From positions 496,001 to 560,000 of the forward strand of contig NZ_NSFV01000003.1 in the NCBI RefSeq assembly GCF_002295115.1: a DNA stretch of 64,000 nt. Direction: 5' to 3'. The position numbers were made by a program, and so were the translations under genes. Each line of letters starts with the position of its first letter. Positions within the stretch are counted from its first letter, which is position 1. This DNA is from Mesorhizobium sp. WSM4311 (GTDB lineage: Bacteria; Pseudomonadota; Alphaproteobacteria; Rhizobiales; Rhizobiaceae). This document shows, piece after piece, positions 7,876-15,526 of the stretch. Below the pieces are notes generated by a model. It worked only from the letters and a program-made list of their open reading frames with translations. It was not told the origin of the DNA and searched no databases.

Positions 7876-8496
7876 TCAGGCTTGGCCGAGTGCCGCCAGA
7901 CAGTCGCGCAGCATGGTCGCGTCCTGCGCCGTCTTGGCCATCGACATGGCGCCGGAATAGCTGGCGACGGCAAGTGCCGCAAAATGCTGGGGATCGGTGC
8001 CTTGCTCCCCGCCCTCCTGCTGGTCGGCTCTGATCTTGTCGGCGATCGCCTGGCGCCATGCCGCAAAGATGCCGGCAAGGGCAGTTCGAAAATCCGGATC
8101 GGCGAGCGACAGTTCATGCGCCAGATTGTTGAGCGGGCAGCCGCGCACGAAACCCTGCTGTTCCAGTTCCGCCGCGACAGCCTCGAACACAGCCCGCACT
8201 CCTTCGCGTGCCGAAACCGCTGCCACTACCGGCGCGATCCATGTCGCCTCGACCGCTGCCGCCACACGCTCTTCGATCACCGCCAGGGCCAGCGCCTTCT
8301 TGGTCGGGAAGTGATGATGCAATGCGCCGCCGCTGACCCCTGCCGCTGTCATGAGATCGCCGAAGCTGGTCGCGTGATAGCCGCGCGCCTGGAACGCGAC
8401 CTCGGCGACGTCGAGCACTTTGCAGCGCATGCCCTCGGGGTCGTTGACGCGCTTTCGTGGCCTTGGGCCAGATCGAATGGTCGTCTCTGCTGACAT
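7876..8496 (-). CDS. TetR/AcrR family transcriptional regulator
   Basis: A 206-residue repressor. The N-terminal helix-turn-helix is KVLDVAEVAFQARGYHATSF, then GDLMTAAGVSGGALHHHFPT (residues about 25-70). The C-terminal ligand-binding domain is all helical and includes VRGCPLNNLAHELS, as in the LmrA/YxaF-type C-terminal domain. The start at 8496 fits the family N-terminus. It is divergent from the NIPSNAP gene across an 83-base gap that holds matching palindromes, so it very likely represses itself and that gene. Inducer unknown. Confidence 0.88.
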   Translation of the reverse strand: MSAETTIRSGPRPRKRVNDPEGMRCKVLDVAEVAFQARGYHATSFGDLMTAAGVSGGALHHHFPTKKALALAVIEERVAAAVEATWIAPVVAAVSAREGVRAVFEAVAAELEQQGFVRGCPLNNLAHELSLADPDFRTALAGIFAAWRQAIADKIRADQQEGGEQGTDPQHFAALAVASYSGAMSMAKTAQDATMLRDCLAALGQA

Positions 8497-8520
8497 AGTC
8501 AGAGAATAGCATGTTGACAA

Positions 8521-8565
8521 AACAGGACAACCGGTTTGTTTATAAACAGGATGATCACCCTGTTT
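8521..8565. promoter_or_regulatory. Operator between tetR-type gene and NIPSNAP gene
   Basis: AAACAGG at 8544-8550 and CCTGTTT at 8559-8565 form a perfect 7-base inverted repeat with an 8-base spacer. A second, weaker copy of the left half (AACAGGACAA) starts at 8521. The position between two divergent starts, over the likely promoters, fits binding by the neighbouring TetR-type repressor. Confidence 0.65.
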
Positions 8566-8579
8566 TTTGGAGACTTCCG

Positions 8580-9362
8580 ATGAACCTGCCCCTGAACGCC
8601 GCTCCGCAGGCTGCAATGCTTGCCTCGCCCGTCGTCGAATTGCGGCAGTACACGTTGAGGCCCGGGCAGCGCGAAACATTGATTGCCCTGTTTGACCGCG
8701 AGTTCATCGAAAGCCAGGAGGCGGCTGGAATGACCATCATCGGCCAGTTCCGCGATCTGGACCGTCCGGACATGTTCGTCTGGCTGCGCGGCTTCGACAG
8801 CATGGACACACGCAAGGAGGCGCTGGCCGCCTTCTACGACGGCACGATCTGGGCGGCGCACCGCGACGCGGCCAATGCGACGATGATCGATTCGGACGAT
8901 GTGCTGCTGCTGAAGCCGGCATGGCCGAGCGCCGGCTTCGACCTGTCAGGACTTCAGCGGCCGCTTTCTGCCGAGCACGAAAACTCCAGCAATGAGAACC
9001 GTTTGGGCGGTATTGTTGACGTCCGAATTCACCACTTGCGATCAGGAGCTGAGGCCGAATTCGCCAGTCGGTTCGCGGCGGAGGCGGCGCCCTTGATGAA
9101 GGCGCCCGGCGTGCGCCTCCTCGCCGCCTTTGTCACCGAACATGCCGAAAACAGTTTTCCGCGGCTGCCGGTGCGGGCCAGCGAGAACGTCTTCGTTTCC
9201 GTCGCCCGGTTCGACAGCGCCGAGGCGCATGCAAGCCAGGAAGCCGCCCTCGCCGCCGCGCCGGCATGGCAGCGCTTTTTGCGGGCAGTTCAGCTTGATC
9301 TGACCAAACCAACCGAGACCTTGCGGCTGTCGCCCACGTCGCGATCCCTGGTTGGGCGCTAG
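8580..9362 (+). CDS. NIPSNAP family protein with two NIPSNAP-like domains
   Basis: A 260-residue protein. The first domain (about residues 16-115) begins VVELRQYTLRPGQRETLIAL and includes GQFRDLDRPDMFVWLRGFDS, the classic NIPSNAP alpha-beta barrel pattern. A second, more diverged copy starts near residue 145 (DVRIHHLRSGAEAEFASRF). Bacterial members are small-molecule-binding or monooxygenase-like proteins without firm function. The ATG at 8580 has a TTGGAG ribosome site. Control by the divergent TetR-type gene is suggested by the palindrome. The stop overlaps the convergent hydrolase by four bases. Confidence 0.85.
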   Translation: MNLPLNAAPQAAMLASPVVELRQYTLRPGQRETLIALFDREFIESQEAAGMTIIGQFRDLDRPDMFVWLRGFDSMDTRKEALAAFYDGTIWAAHRDAANATMIDSDDVLLLKPAWPSAGFDLSGLQRPLSAEHENSSNENRLGGIVDVRIHHLRSGAEAEFASRFAAEAAPLMKAPGVRLLAAFVTEHAENSFPRLPVRASENVFVSVARFDSAEAHASQEAALAAAPAWQRFLRAVQLDLTKPTETLRLSPTSRSLVGR

Positions 9363-10195
9363 GCGTCGAATGCCCCGGTGATGGCCCGCGCGACAAAGGC
9401 CGGGTCCTCCCAATGCGGATTGTGGCCGCACGCCTCGGCACGCACGAGGCGTGCCTCCGACAGGCAACGCGACAGCGCCTGTTGGTGCTCATCGCCGAAC
9501 AGCGGGTCGCACGCGCCGGCGATGATCAGTGTTTGGGTTCGCACTCCCTGTGCCGCAGTTGTCAGGTCGGCGCGGCGGATCTCGTCCACGATGGCGCGCC
9601 AGCGCGCCGCGGGCATGGCCGATGCGTCTTTCGCCAGGCAGGCGAGAAACGGCTGGGGCACGCCGGGCCGGCAGTCATGCCACCAGTCATAGAACGGGTC
9701 GGTCGGCGATATCGGATCGCGCAGAGCCTGCACCCCCGCGACCAGGGGATGATCCGATGCGAAATCGGGTTTCAACGTGCCGGCCATCACCACCATTCCG
9801 GCGATGAGGTCGTTGTGCCGCGCAGCCAAGGCGACGGCCGCCATGGCGCCCAGCGAATGGCCGACCACAACGGGCCGATCGAGGTGCAAATGCCGGATCA
9901 GGCCCGCAATGTCATCGGCAAAGTCGGCGATGCCGAAGCCCTTGCCCGCCGGCGAGGCGCCATGGCCGCGCAGGTCGGGCATGATCAGCCGGCGGCCGGC
10001 CAGATGCGGCGCCAAGAGCGAAAAGCTGCGGCTGGTGTCGGTGAAGCCGTGCACAAGAACCAGCGCCGGTTCGGCGCCTGACATCTCGACATAGGCCATC
10101 TCGAGGCCGCCGCAATTGATGAATTGCTTGCGGCCGGCCCAGGCATTCTGCTCCGCCCAGGGATCCGAGGCCGCTTCCAGCGTGACCGATGTCAA
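9359..10195 (-). CDS. Alpha/beta hydrolase
   Basis: A 278-residue single-domain hydrolase with the oxyanion loop LVHGFTDTSRS (about residue 48), nucleophile elbow VVGHSLGAMAA (serine near 115), an acid in IIAGACDPLFGDE and the catalytic histidine in EACGHNPHWEDP near the C-terminus. All three catalytic residues are present. Its ATG overlaps the stop of the upstream choline-type binding protein by four bases (ATGA), so the two are co-translated. That suggests the substrate may be an ester or amide linked to a quaternary amine, which is inference from context. Confidence 0.88.
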   Translation of the reverse strand: MTSVTLEAASDPWAEQNAWAGRKQFINCGGLEMAYVEMSGAEPALVLVHGFTDTSRSFSLLAPHLAGRRLIMPDLRGHGASPAGKGFGIADFADDIAGLIRHLHLDRPVVVGHSLGAMAAVALAARHNDLIAGMVVMAGTLKPDFASDHPLVAGVQALRDPISPTDPFYDWWHDCRPGVPQPFLACLAKDASAMPAARWRAIVDEIRRADLTTAAQGVRTQTLIIAGACDPLFGDEHQQALSRCLSEARLVRAEACGHNPHWEDPAFVARAITGAFDA

Positions 10196-11130
10196 AGGCC
10201 GAGTTTCTCCTTGACGGCTGCAAGGCCGGGCTTGCCGTCGAAGGTGGTGACGCCGGCGAGCCAGGCGTCGAGGCGGCTCTTGTTCGCCGTGATCGCCTTC
10301 AGCGCCCCGCCCTCCGGCTTCATGCCGTCATTGATGAGATAGCCCATGCCGACATTCTCGAAATCGATGTCGAAGGCGAGATTCCTGAGGAACTGCGCTA
10401 CATTGGGGCATTGCTGCAGATAGCCCTTGCGGACCTGCGTCGTCACCGTTGCCGCGCCAAAATTCGGACCGAAGAACTTGTCGCCGCCAGTCAGATATTT
10501 GAAATCGTACATGGTGTTCATCGGATGCGGGGCCCAGCCCTGGAAGACGATGAACTGCTTTTCCTTGATCTCATAGCCGACCTCGGAAAGCATTCCGGCC
10601 TCGCTCGACTCGACCACGTGCCAGCCATCAAGACCGAGCGACGGGTCGGCGATGGCATCCATCATCAACTGGTTGGAACCGGGCTCGATGCCGTACATCT
10701 TCTTGCCGAACTTGTCGGCGAATTTGTGCAGGTCGGCAAAATCCTTGACGCCGGCATCCCAGACATAGGTCGGAACGGCGAAGGTGTATTTGGCGCCTTC
10801 GAGATTGACGCGGACATTCCCGACCGAGCCATCCTTCTTGTAGGGTTCGTAATAGGTGACCATGGCGGGGTCCCAATAGCCGAGGAACAAGTCCAGGTCG
10901 TTGTTCTTCATGCCTTCGTAGATGACGTTGATGCCCAGCACCGAGCTTTGCGGCTGGTAGCCGAGCGCATCGAGCAGGACGTTGGCGACGCCGGTGGTGA
11001 AGGCAAGATCGTTCCAGCCCGGTTCGGCCATGCGGACCGCCCTGCACTGCTCAGCCTCGGCCGCCTGAGCCGTATGAACGCCCAACATCAGGGCTGCAAG
11101 ACAGATGCCATTTGCAAGCATGCGGACCAT
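10192..11130 (-). CDS. Glycine betaine/choline ABC transporter substrate-binding protein (ChoX/ProX-like)
   Basis: A 312-residue periplasmic binding protein. The signal peptide MVRMLANGICLAALMLGVHT ends AQA, and the mature protein starts RMAEPGWNDLAF. It contains LFLGYWDPAM, FVVFQ-like IVFQGWAPHPMNT and several aromatic positions typical of the quaternary-ammonium cage in the OpuAC family. The ATG at 11130 is chosen for GAGGAG 7 bases upstream. A TTG further up has no support. No permease or ATPase gene is adjacent, so it must work with a transporter encoded elsewhere. A BetI-like regulator is divergent. Confidence 0.87.
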   Translation of the reverse strand: MVRMLANGICLAALMLGVHTAQAAEAEQCRAVRMAEPGWNDLAFTTGVANVLLDALGYQPQSSVLGINVIYEGMKNNDLDLFLGYWDPAMVTYYEPYKKDGSVGNVRVNLEGAKYTFAVPTYVWDAGVKDFADLHKFADKFGKKMYGIEPGSNQLMMDAIADPSLGLDGWHVVESSEAGMLSEVGYEIKEKQFIVFQGWAPHPMNTMYDFKYLTGGDKFFGPNFGAATVTTQVRKGYLQQCPNVAQFLRNLAFDIDFENVGMGYLINDGMKPEGGALKAITANKSRLDAWLAGVTTFDGKPGLAAVKEKLGL

Positions 11131-11169
11131 TTCGATTCTCCTCGTCATCACGGTCGCCATCGTTGTATT

Positions 11170-11201
11170 GACCAATTGGTCTTTTTATTGTCCCACTGGT
11201 C
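11170..11201. promoter_or_regulatory. Operator palindromes between choline-binding gene and BetI-like regulator
   Basis: GACCAATTGGTC at 11170-11181 is a perfect 12-base palindrome. A related half-site CCACTGGTC follows at 11193-11201. Both lie between divergent starts and just upstream of the BetI-like gene, so they are the probable binding site for it. Binding is inferred. Confidence 0.65.
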
Positions 11202-11225
11202 AATTGTTGATCTGAGCGGACGAAA

Positions 11226-11864
11226 ATGTCAACATGGATTCGCAACGCCTGGATGGAAGCCGTGAAACTCAAGCGCCTCAGCGACATACGCCGCAAGGAG
11301 TTGCGGCAGGCTGCCTTCGCGGTGCTGGAGCGCGAAGGCATTGCGGGTGCTACTCTGGAAAAGGTGGCCGCCCACGCCGGCGCCTCCAAGGGCATCGTGC
11401 TGCACTATTTCCGCAACAAGCAGGAATTGTTCGAGCATGCGATGCGGGAGGCCAACGCCGTGCTGCGCGACGCCGTCGTCGCCCGGCTTCGCCAGGCGCG
11501 CACGCCGATGGAGCGGCTCGACGCGGTGATCGACGGCAATTTCGAGCAACATCTGTTCCTGCCGCCGCTTTGCCATGCCTGGCTTTCGCTGTGCGCCGAG
11601 GTGCCGCGCGACGAGAAGCTGGCGCGTATCCAGAAGGTGCTGCACGCGCGCATGCGTTCGAACCTGTTGTCCGGCCTGCACGGCCTTGCCTCGCCCGGCG
11701 ATGCCGGCGACATCGCGCTTGGCGTCACCGCGCTGATCGACGGGCTTTGGCTGCGGCTCGGCCTGGAACCAGGCAGCGTCTCGCGCGAACAGGCGATCCG
11801 CCAGGTCAAGGATTTCGTTGCCGCGCGCCTGGCCATGCACCAACCTGCAACCGTCGGCGCGTAG
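11226..11864 (+). CDS. TetR-type regulator, BetI-like
   Basis: A 212-residue repressor. The segment RRKELRQAAFAVLEREGIAG then KVAAHAGASKGIVLHYFRNK (residues about 20-68) is the BetI-type DNA-binding domain. The C-terminal half contains HAWLSLCAEVPRDEKLARIQ and LIDGLWLRLGLEPG, both close to BetI. BetI responds to choline and controls osmoprotectant genes. Here the divergent partner is a choline/betaine-binding protein, which supports the same role. An internal ATG at 11253 is an alternative start. No bet genes are in the window. Confidence 0.82.
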   Translation: MSTWIRNAWMEAVKLKRLSDIRRKELRQAAFAVLEREGIAGATLEKVAAHAGASKGIVLHYFRNKQELFEHAMREANAVLRDAVVARLRQARTPMERLDAVIDGNFEQHLFLPPLCHAWLSLCAEVPRDEKLARIQKVLHARMRSNLLSGLHGLASPGDAGDIALGVTALIDGLWLRLGLEPGSVSREQAIRQVKDFVAARLAMHQPATVGA

Positions 11865-12011
11865 ACTTGCCCTGGCCTGCCAGCTGGGCGCACTGTCCCA
11901 TCCGAGCATCGGCAACCTGCGAAGTTCATACCGTGGGATAGACCGGCTGCTTGACCAGGGCCGCGACTATGCAGTGCTCTGGCATTGGCCAAGGCGACCT
12001 CGGAGTGCCCA

Positions 12012-12785
12012 ATGAGACTTCTGGACAAGCGCACGCTGGTGACCGGCGGCTCGGACGGCATCGGCCTGGCAATCGCCGAGGCGTTCCTGCGCGAGGGCGC
12101 CGATGTCCTGATCGCCGGCCGCGACGCCGGCAAGCTCGACGCCGCGCGTCGGAAGCTGACAGCTCTCGGCTCGCCCGGCGCGGTGGAGACGCTATCCGCA
12201 GATCTTGCCGCCAGCTCCGGCATCGCAACTGTTGTCGAACACGTGAAAGGGACCGGCCAGCCGCTCGACGTTCTCGTCAACAATGCCGCTGTCGCCTACC
12301 TCCTGCCGTTCGAGAGCGTCAGCGAGGCGCAGTTCCAGCACTCCTTCGCGCTCAATGTGACGGCGCCGTTCTTCCTCACCCAGGGGCTGCTGCCGCATTT
12401 CGGCGCCGGTGCATCAATCATCAACATCTCTTCCTATTTCGCCAGCAAGATGATCCCGAAGCGGCCATCGAGCCTCTATTCCCTGTCCAAGGGCGCGTTG
12501 AACTCGCTGAGCAAATCGCTGGCCTTCGAGCTCGGCCCGCGCGGCATCCGCGTCAACGCCATCGCGCCTGGCACGGTCGACACCGCCATGCGGCGCAGGA
12601 CCGTCGACAACCTGCCAGCGGAGGCAAAGGCCGAGCTGAAGGCCTATGTCGAACGCAGCTATCCGCTGGGCCGCATCGGCCGCCCGAACGACCTCGCCGG
12701 GATGGCGGTTTACCTCGCCAGCGCCGAGGCGGCCTGGACGAGCGGCGGGATCTTCGCGATCGACGGCGGGTATACGGTGGGGTGA
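12012..12785 (+). CDS. SDR family NAD(P)-dependent oxidoreductase
   Basis: A 257-residue classical short-chain dehydrogenase. It has the cofactor motif TGGSDGIG near residue 12, VNNAAVAY near 87, the catalytic serine in INISSYFAS, YSLSK (Tyr and Lys) near 155, and the C-terminal IDGGYTVG. The ATG at 12012 follows a CGGAG ribosome site and gives the normal N-terminus MRLLDKRTLVTGG. Substrate cannot be predicted. It is preceded by the BetI-like regulator on the same strand with a 147-base gap, so co-transcription is uncertain. Confidence 0.88.
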   Translation: MRLLDKRTLVTGGSDGIGLAIAEAFLREGADVLIAGRDAGKLDAARRKLTALGSPGAVETLSADLAASSGIATVVEHVKGTGQPLDVLVNNAAVAYLLPFESVSEAQFQHSFALNVTAPFFLTQGLLPHFGAGASIINISSYFASKMIPKRPSSLYSLSKGALNSLSKSLAFELGPRGIRVNAIAPGTVDTAMRRRTVDNLPAEAKAELKAYVERSYPLGRIGRPNDLAGMAVYLASAEAAWTSGGIFAIDGGYTVG

Positions 12786-12832
12786 GATGCGCCCTTTCCC
12801 TTCTCCGGCAAGGGGAGATGGGAGATGCGCCC
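12784..12832. repeat. Short intergenic repeat with flanking direct repeats
   Basis: The 11-base sequence GAGATGCGCCC occurs at 12784-12794 and again at 12822-12832, on either side of an imperfect hairpin (CTTCTCC and GGGGAG arms). This resembles the short palindromic intergenic units that are common in rhizobial genomes. It lies exactly at the stop of the SDR gene. Confidence 0.5.
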
Positions 12833-12929
12833 ATCTTCAACCGATTTGCATCCGGCCCACCCGCAATCTCCGCTTGAAGCCATTTGTGCAACGCGATACG
12901 CCGTTGCCGACTTCGACAAGGAGAGACCC

Positions 12930-14327
12930 GTGACCGCTGCAAAGACCAGAACCGAAACCGATACGTTCGGCCCCATCGAGGTTGCCGCCGACCGTTATTG
13001 GGGCGCGCAGGCGCAGCGTTCCCTGGGCAATTTCAAGATCGGCTGGGAAAAGCAGCCGGCATCGATCGTGCGCGCGCTGGGCATCGTCAAGCGGGCGGCG
13101 GCGGAAGCAAATATGGAGTTGAAGCGGCTCGATCCGGCGATCGGCAAGTCGATCATCGCGGCCGCGCAAGAGGTTATCGACGGCAAGCTCAACGACCATT
13201 TCCCACTGGTTGTCTGGCAAACCGGCTCGGGCACGCAGTCCAACATGAACGCCAATGAGGTGATCTCCAATCGGGCGATCGAGATGCTGGGCGGCGCCAT
13301 GGGCTCGAAGAAGCCGGTGCATCCCAACGACCACGTCAATATGAGCCAGTCGTCGAACGACACCTATCCGACGGCCATGCACATCGCCTGCGCCGAGCGC
13401 ATCGTGCACGATTTGCTGCCGGCTCTGAAGCACCTGCACAAGGCGCTGGACGCCAAGGCCCGGGCCTTCAACCACATCATCAAGATCGGCCGCACCCACA
13501 CGCAGGACGCCACGCCGCTGACGCTGGGCCAGGAATTTTCCGGCTATGCCGCGCAGGTCGCCTCCTCGATCAAGCGCATCGAAATGACACTGCCCGGCCT
13601 GCAGGAACTGGCGCAAGGCGGCACCGCCGTCGGCACCGGCCTCAACGCACCGGTCGGCTTCGCCGAGCGGGTGGCCGATCGCATCGCCGCCATCACCGGC
13701 ATCGCCTTCGTCACCGCGCCGAACAAGTTCGAGGCGCTCGCGGCACATGATTCCATGGTGTTCTCGCACGGCGCCATCAACGCGGCGGCGGCAGCACTCT
13801 TCAAGATCGCCAACGACATCCGCTTCCTCGGCTCAGGCCCGCGCTCGGGCCTTGGCGAATTGTCGCTGCCGGAAAACGAACCCGGCTCGTCGATCATGCC
13901 GGGCAAGGTCAATCCGACGCAGTGCGAGGCGATGACGCAGGTCTGCGTGCAGGTGTTCGGCAACAATGCGGCGCTGACCTTCGCCGGCAGCCAGGGCCAT
14001 TTCGAGCTCAATGTCTACAATCCGCTGATGGCCTACAACTTCCTGCAGTCGGTGCAGTTGCTTGCCGATGCGTCGGTCTCCTTCACCGACAATTGCGTCG
14101 TCGGCATCGAGGCCCGTGAGGACAACATCAAGGCGGCGCTCGACCGCTCGCTGATGCTGGTGACGGCGCTTGCGCCCACCATCGGTTACGACAACGCCGC
14201 CAAGATCGCCAAGACGGCGCACAAGAACGGCACCACGCTACGCGAGGAAGCGCTGGCCACCGGGCTGGTCAGCGAGGCCGATTATGACCGGCTGGTGCGG
14301 CCGGAGGACATGACGCATCCGGGGTAA
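12930..14327 (+). CDS. fumC: Fumarate hydratase, class II
   Basis: A 465-residue enzyme of the tricarboxylic acid cycle that converts fumarate and malate without an Fe-S cluster. The superfamily signature [11 protein letters not shown] is near residue 318. [14 protein letters not shown] and the catalytic [17 protein letters not shown] segment (HTHTQ-like [16 protein letters not shown]) are also present. Length is normal. The start is a GTG at 12930 behind AAGGAGAG. The longer frame from an ATG at 12825 crosses an intergenic repeat and is rejected. A GC hairpin follows the stop. Confidence 0.95.
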   Translation: MTAAKTRTETDTFGPIEVAADRYWGAQAQRSLGNFKIGWEKQPASIVRALGIVKRAAAEANMELKRLDPAIGKSIIAAAQEVIDGKLNDHFPLVVWQTGSGTQSNMNANEVISNRAIEMLGGAMGSKKPVHPNDHVNMSQSSNDTYPTAMHIACAERIVHDLLPALKHLHKALDAKARAFNHIIKIGRTHTQDATPLTLGQEFSGYAAQVASSIKRIEMTLPGLQELAQGGTAVGTGLNAPVGFAERVADRIAAITGIAFVTAPNKFEALAAHDSMVFSHGAINAAAAALFKIANDIRFLGSGPRSGLGELSLPENEPGSSIMPGKVNPTQCEAMTQVCVQVFGNNAALTFAGSQGHFELNVYNPLMAYNFLQSVQLLADASVSFTDNCVVGIEAREDNIKAALDRSLMLVTALAPTIGYDNAAKIAKTAHKNGTTLREEALATGLVSEADYDRLVRPEDMTHPG

Positions 14328-14338
14328 GGTGCTTTTCG

Positions 14339-14360
14339 GCGGGAGAATTTGCTCCCGCCT
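14339..14360 (+). terminator. Hairpin after fumC
   Basis: Perfect 8-bp stem GGCGGGAG / CTCCCGCC with a 6-base loop, 12 bases after the fumC stop. It lacks a T-run, so it may act as a 3' end stabiliser or weak terminator. Confidence 0.5.
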
Positions 14361-14504
14361 CCGCATCACCCGACACGAATTTCGCGCCTTTTCGCCGTTC
14401 ACGGAAATGTATAGCCTGTGAACAATGTGTCGCCGCATCGGCGGCTTTGGTGAACAGTCGCTATCGTCTATCTGAGGGTCATTCAACCCATTCGGAGAGA
14501 CACC

Positions 14505-14927
14505 ATGTCCATCAACACTTCCGCCGCCGGCGCCGGCACCGCGTCCAACAGCTCTGTCACCATCCTGCTCGGCCGCATCCTGCTCGCGGTCATTTTCCTG
14601 CTTTCCGGTTTCGGCAAGCTCACCGCCATTTCTGGCACTGCTGCCTACTTTGGCGGCCTCGGCCTGCCCGTTCCGACCGTAACGGCTGTGGTCGTCGGCT
14701 TGATTGAACTACTCGGCGGCCTCGCCATCCTCGTCGGTTTCCAGACCCGTGTCGCCGCCTGGGTGCTCGCGATCTTCACCGTCGCCACCGGGCTGGTCGC
14801 CCATACCGGCTGGGCCGACCAGATGCAGATGATCCAGTTCCTCAAGAACCTCGCCATCACCGGCGGCTTCCTGCTGCTGGCTTCATCGGGCGCCGGCGCC
14901 TATTCGATCGACGCCAAGCGCGGCTGA
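14505..14927 (+). CDS. DoxX family membrane protein (first copy)
   Basis: A 140-residue protein with four membrane helices. The DoxX pattern is clear: LLGRILLAVIFLLSGFGKL, then YFGGLGLPVPTVTAVVVGLI, LGGLAILVGFQTR and LKNLAITGGFLLLASSGAG. DoxX proteins sit in the inner membrane. Some act with thioredoxin-like or superoxide-related partners, but the function here is open. GGAGAG precedes the ATG. A strong terminator follows, so it is probably monocistronic. A second DoxX gene follows 156 bases on. Confidence 0.88.
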   Translation: MSINTSAAGAGTASNSSVTILLGRILLAVIFLLSGFGKLTAISGTAAYFGGLGLPVPTVTAVVVGLIELLGGLAILVGFQTRVAAWVLAIFTVATGLVAHTGWADQMQMIQFLKNLAITGGFLLLASSGAGAYSIDAKRG

Positions 14928-14951
14928 ACCTCCCTCCCAGGCCTCGACAGA

Positions 14952-14981
14952 AGCGGCGCGGAATTTTCCGCGCCGCTTTTT
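14952..14981 (+). terminator. Rho-independent terminator after first DoxX gene
   Basis: A perfect 12-bp stem (AGCGGCGCGGAA at 14952-14963 with TTCCGCGCCGCT at 14966-14977), a two-base loop as drawn, then TTTT. Confidence 0.9.
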
Positions 14982-15083
14982 CGTTGTCCGGAATAGCCGG
15001 TCCGGTTTCGGCGGAGGCCTCACAGGCGTAGACTTCGAGGCAGCCGGCTCGAGCCCAAAAGGGCGCCGGCAAGGGAGGTGGCC

Positions 15084-15506
15084 ATGACCCGCGATGCATT
15101 GCTTCTGGTTTCGCGACTGCTGTTTGCCGTGCTGTTCGTACCATCCGGCTTCCAGGCGCTCGCCAACATTGCCGGCACATCCGATTATTTTGCCGGCCTC
15201 GGCCTGCCGCTGCCGACGCTCGCCGCCTGGGGCACGGGTCTGTTCGAGTTGGTCGCCGGCTTGCTGATCCTCATCGGCTTTCAGACCCGGATCGTGGCGC
15301 TGCTCTTGGCGGCCTTCTGCGTCGTTGCCGGCTTCATCGGCCATCACGGCCAAGGGGCCGGCGATGCGACACTCGCCTTCCTTCACCAGCAGATGCTGAT
15401 GAAGGACATTGCCATATCAGGCGGCTTCCTGGCGCTGGCGATGGCCGGTGCCGGCGCTTGGTCGGCCGACGGTCGCGGTTTCGCTATCGGTGCGGACGTA
15501 ACCTGA
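15084..15506 (+). CDS. DoxX family membrane protein (second copy)
   Basis: A 140-residue, four-helix protein. It shares with its upstream neighbour the order LLFAVLFVPSGFQAL, YFAGLGLPLPTLAAWGTGLF, GLLILIGFQTR and MKDIAISGGFLALAMAGAG. The copies align end to end, so a tandem duplication is likely, though they have diverged strongly. The ATG at 15084 is preferred over an in-frame GTG six bases earlier because GGGAGG is then correctly spaced. A terminator lies between the two copies, so each has its own transcript. It converges on ppx. Confidence 0.88.
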   Translation: MTRDALLLVSRLLFAVLFVPSGFQALANIAGTSDYFAGLGLPLPTLAAWGTGLFELVAGLLILIGFQTRIVALLLAAFCVVAGFIGHHGQGAGDATLAFLHQQMLMKDIAISGGFLALAMAGAGAWSADGRGFAIGADVT

Positions 15507-15526
15507 GCCTCGGTCAGCAGAACGCC

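Noticed and set aside
10189..11265. A 358-codon plus-strand frame opposite the choline-type binding protein
   Set aside because: The minus-strand gene has a signal peptide, ribosome site and family motifs; the plus-strand frame has none.
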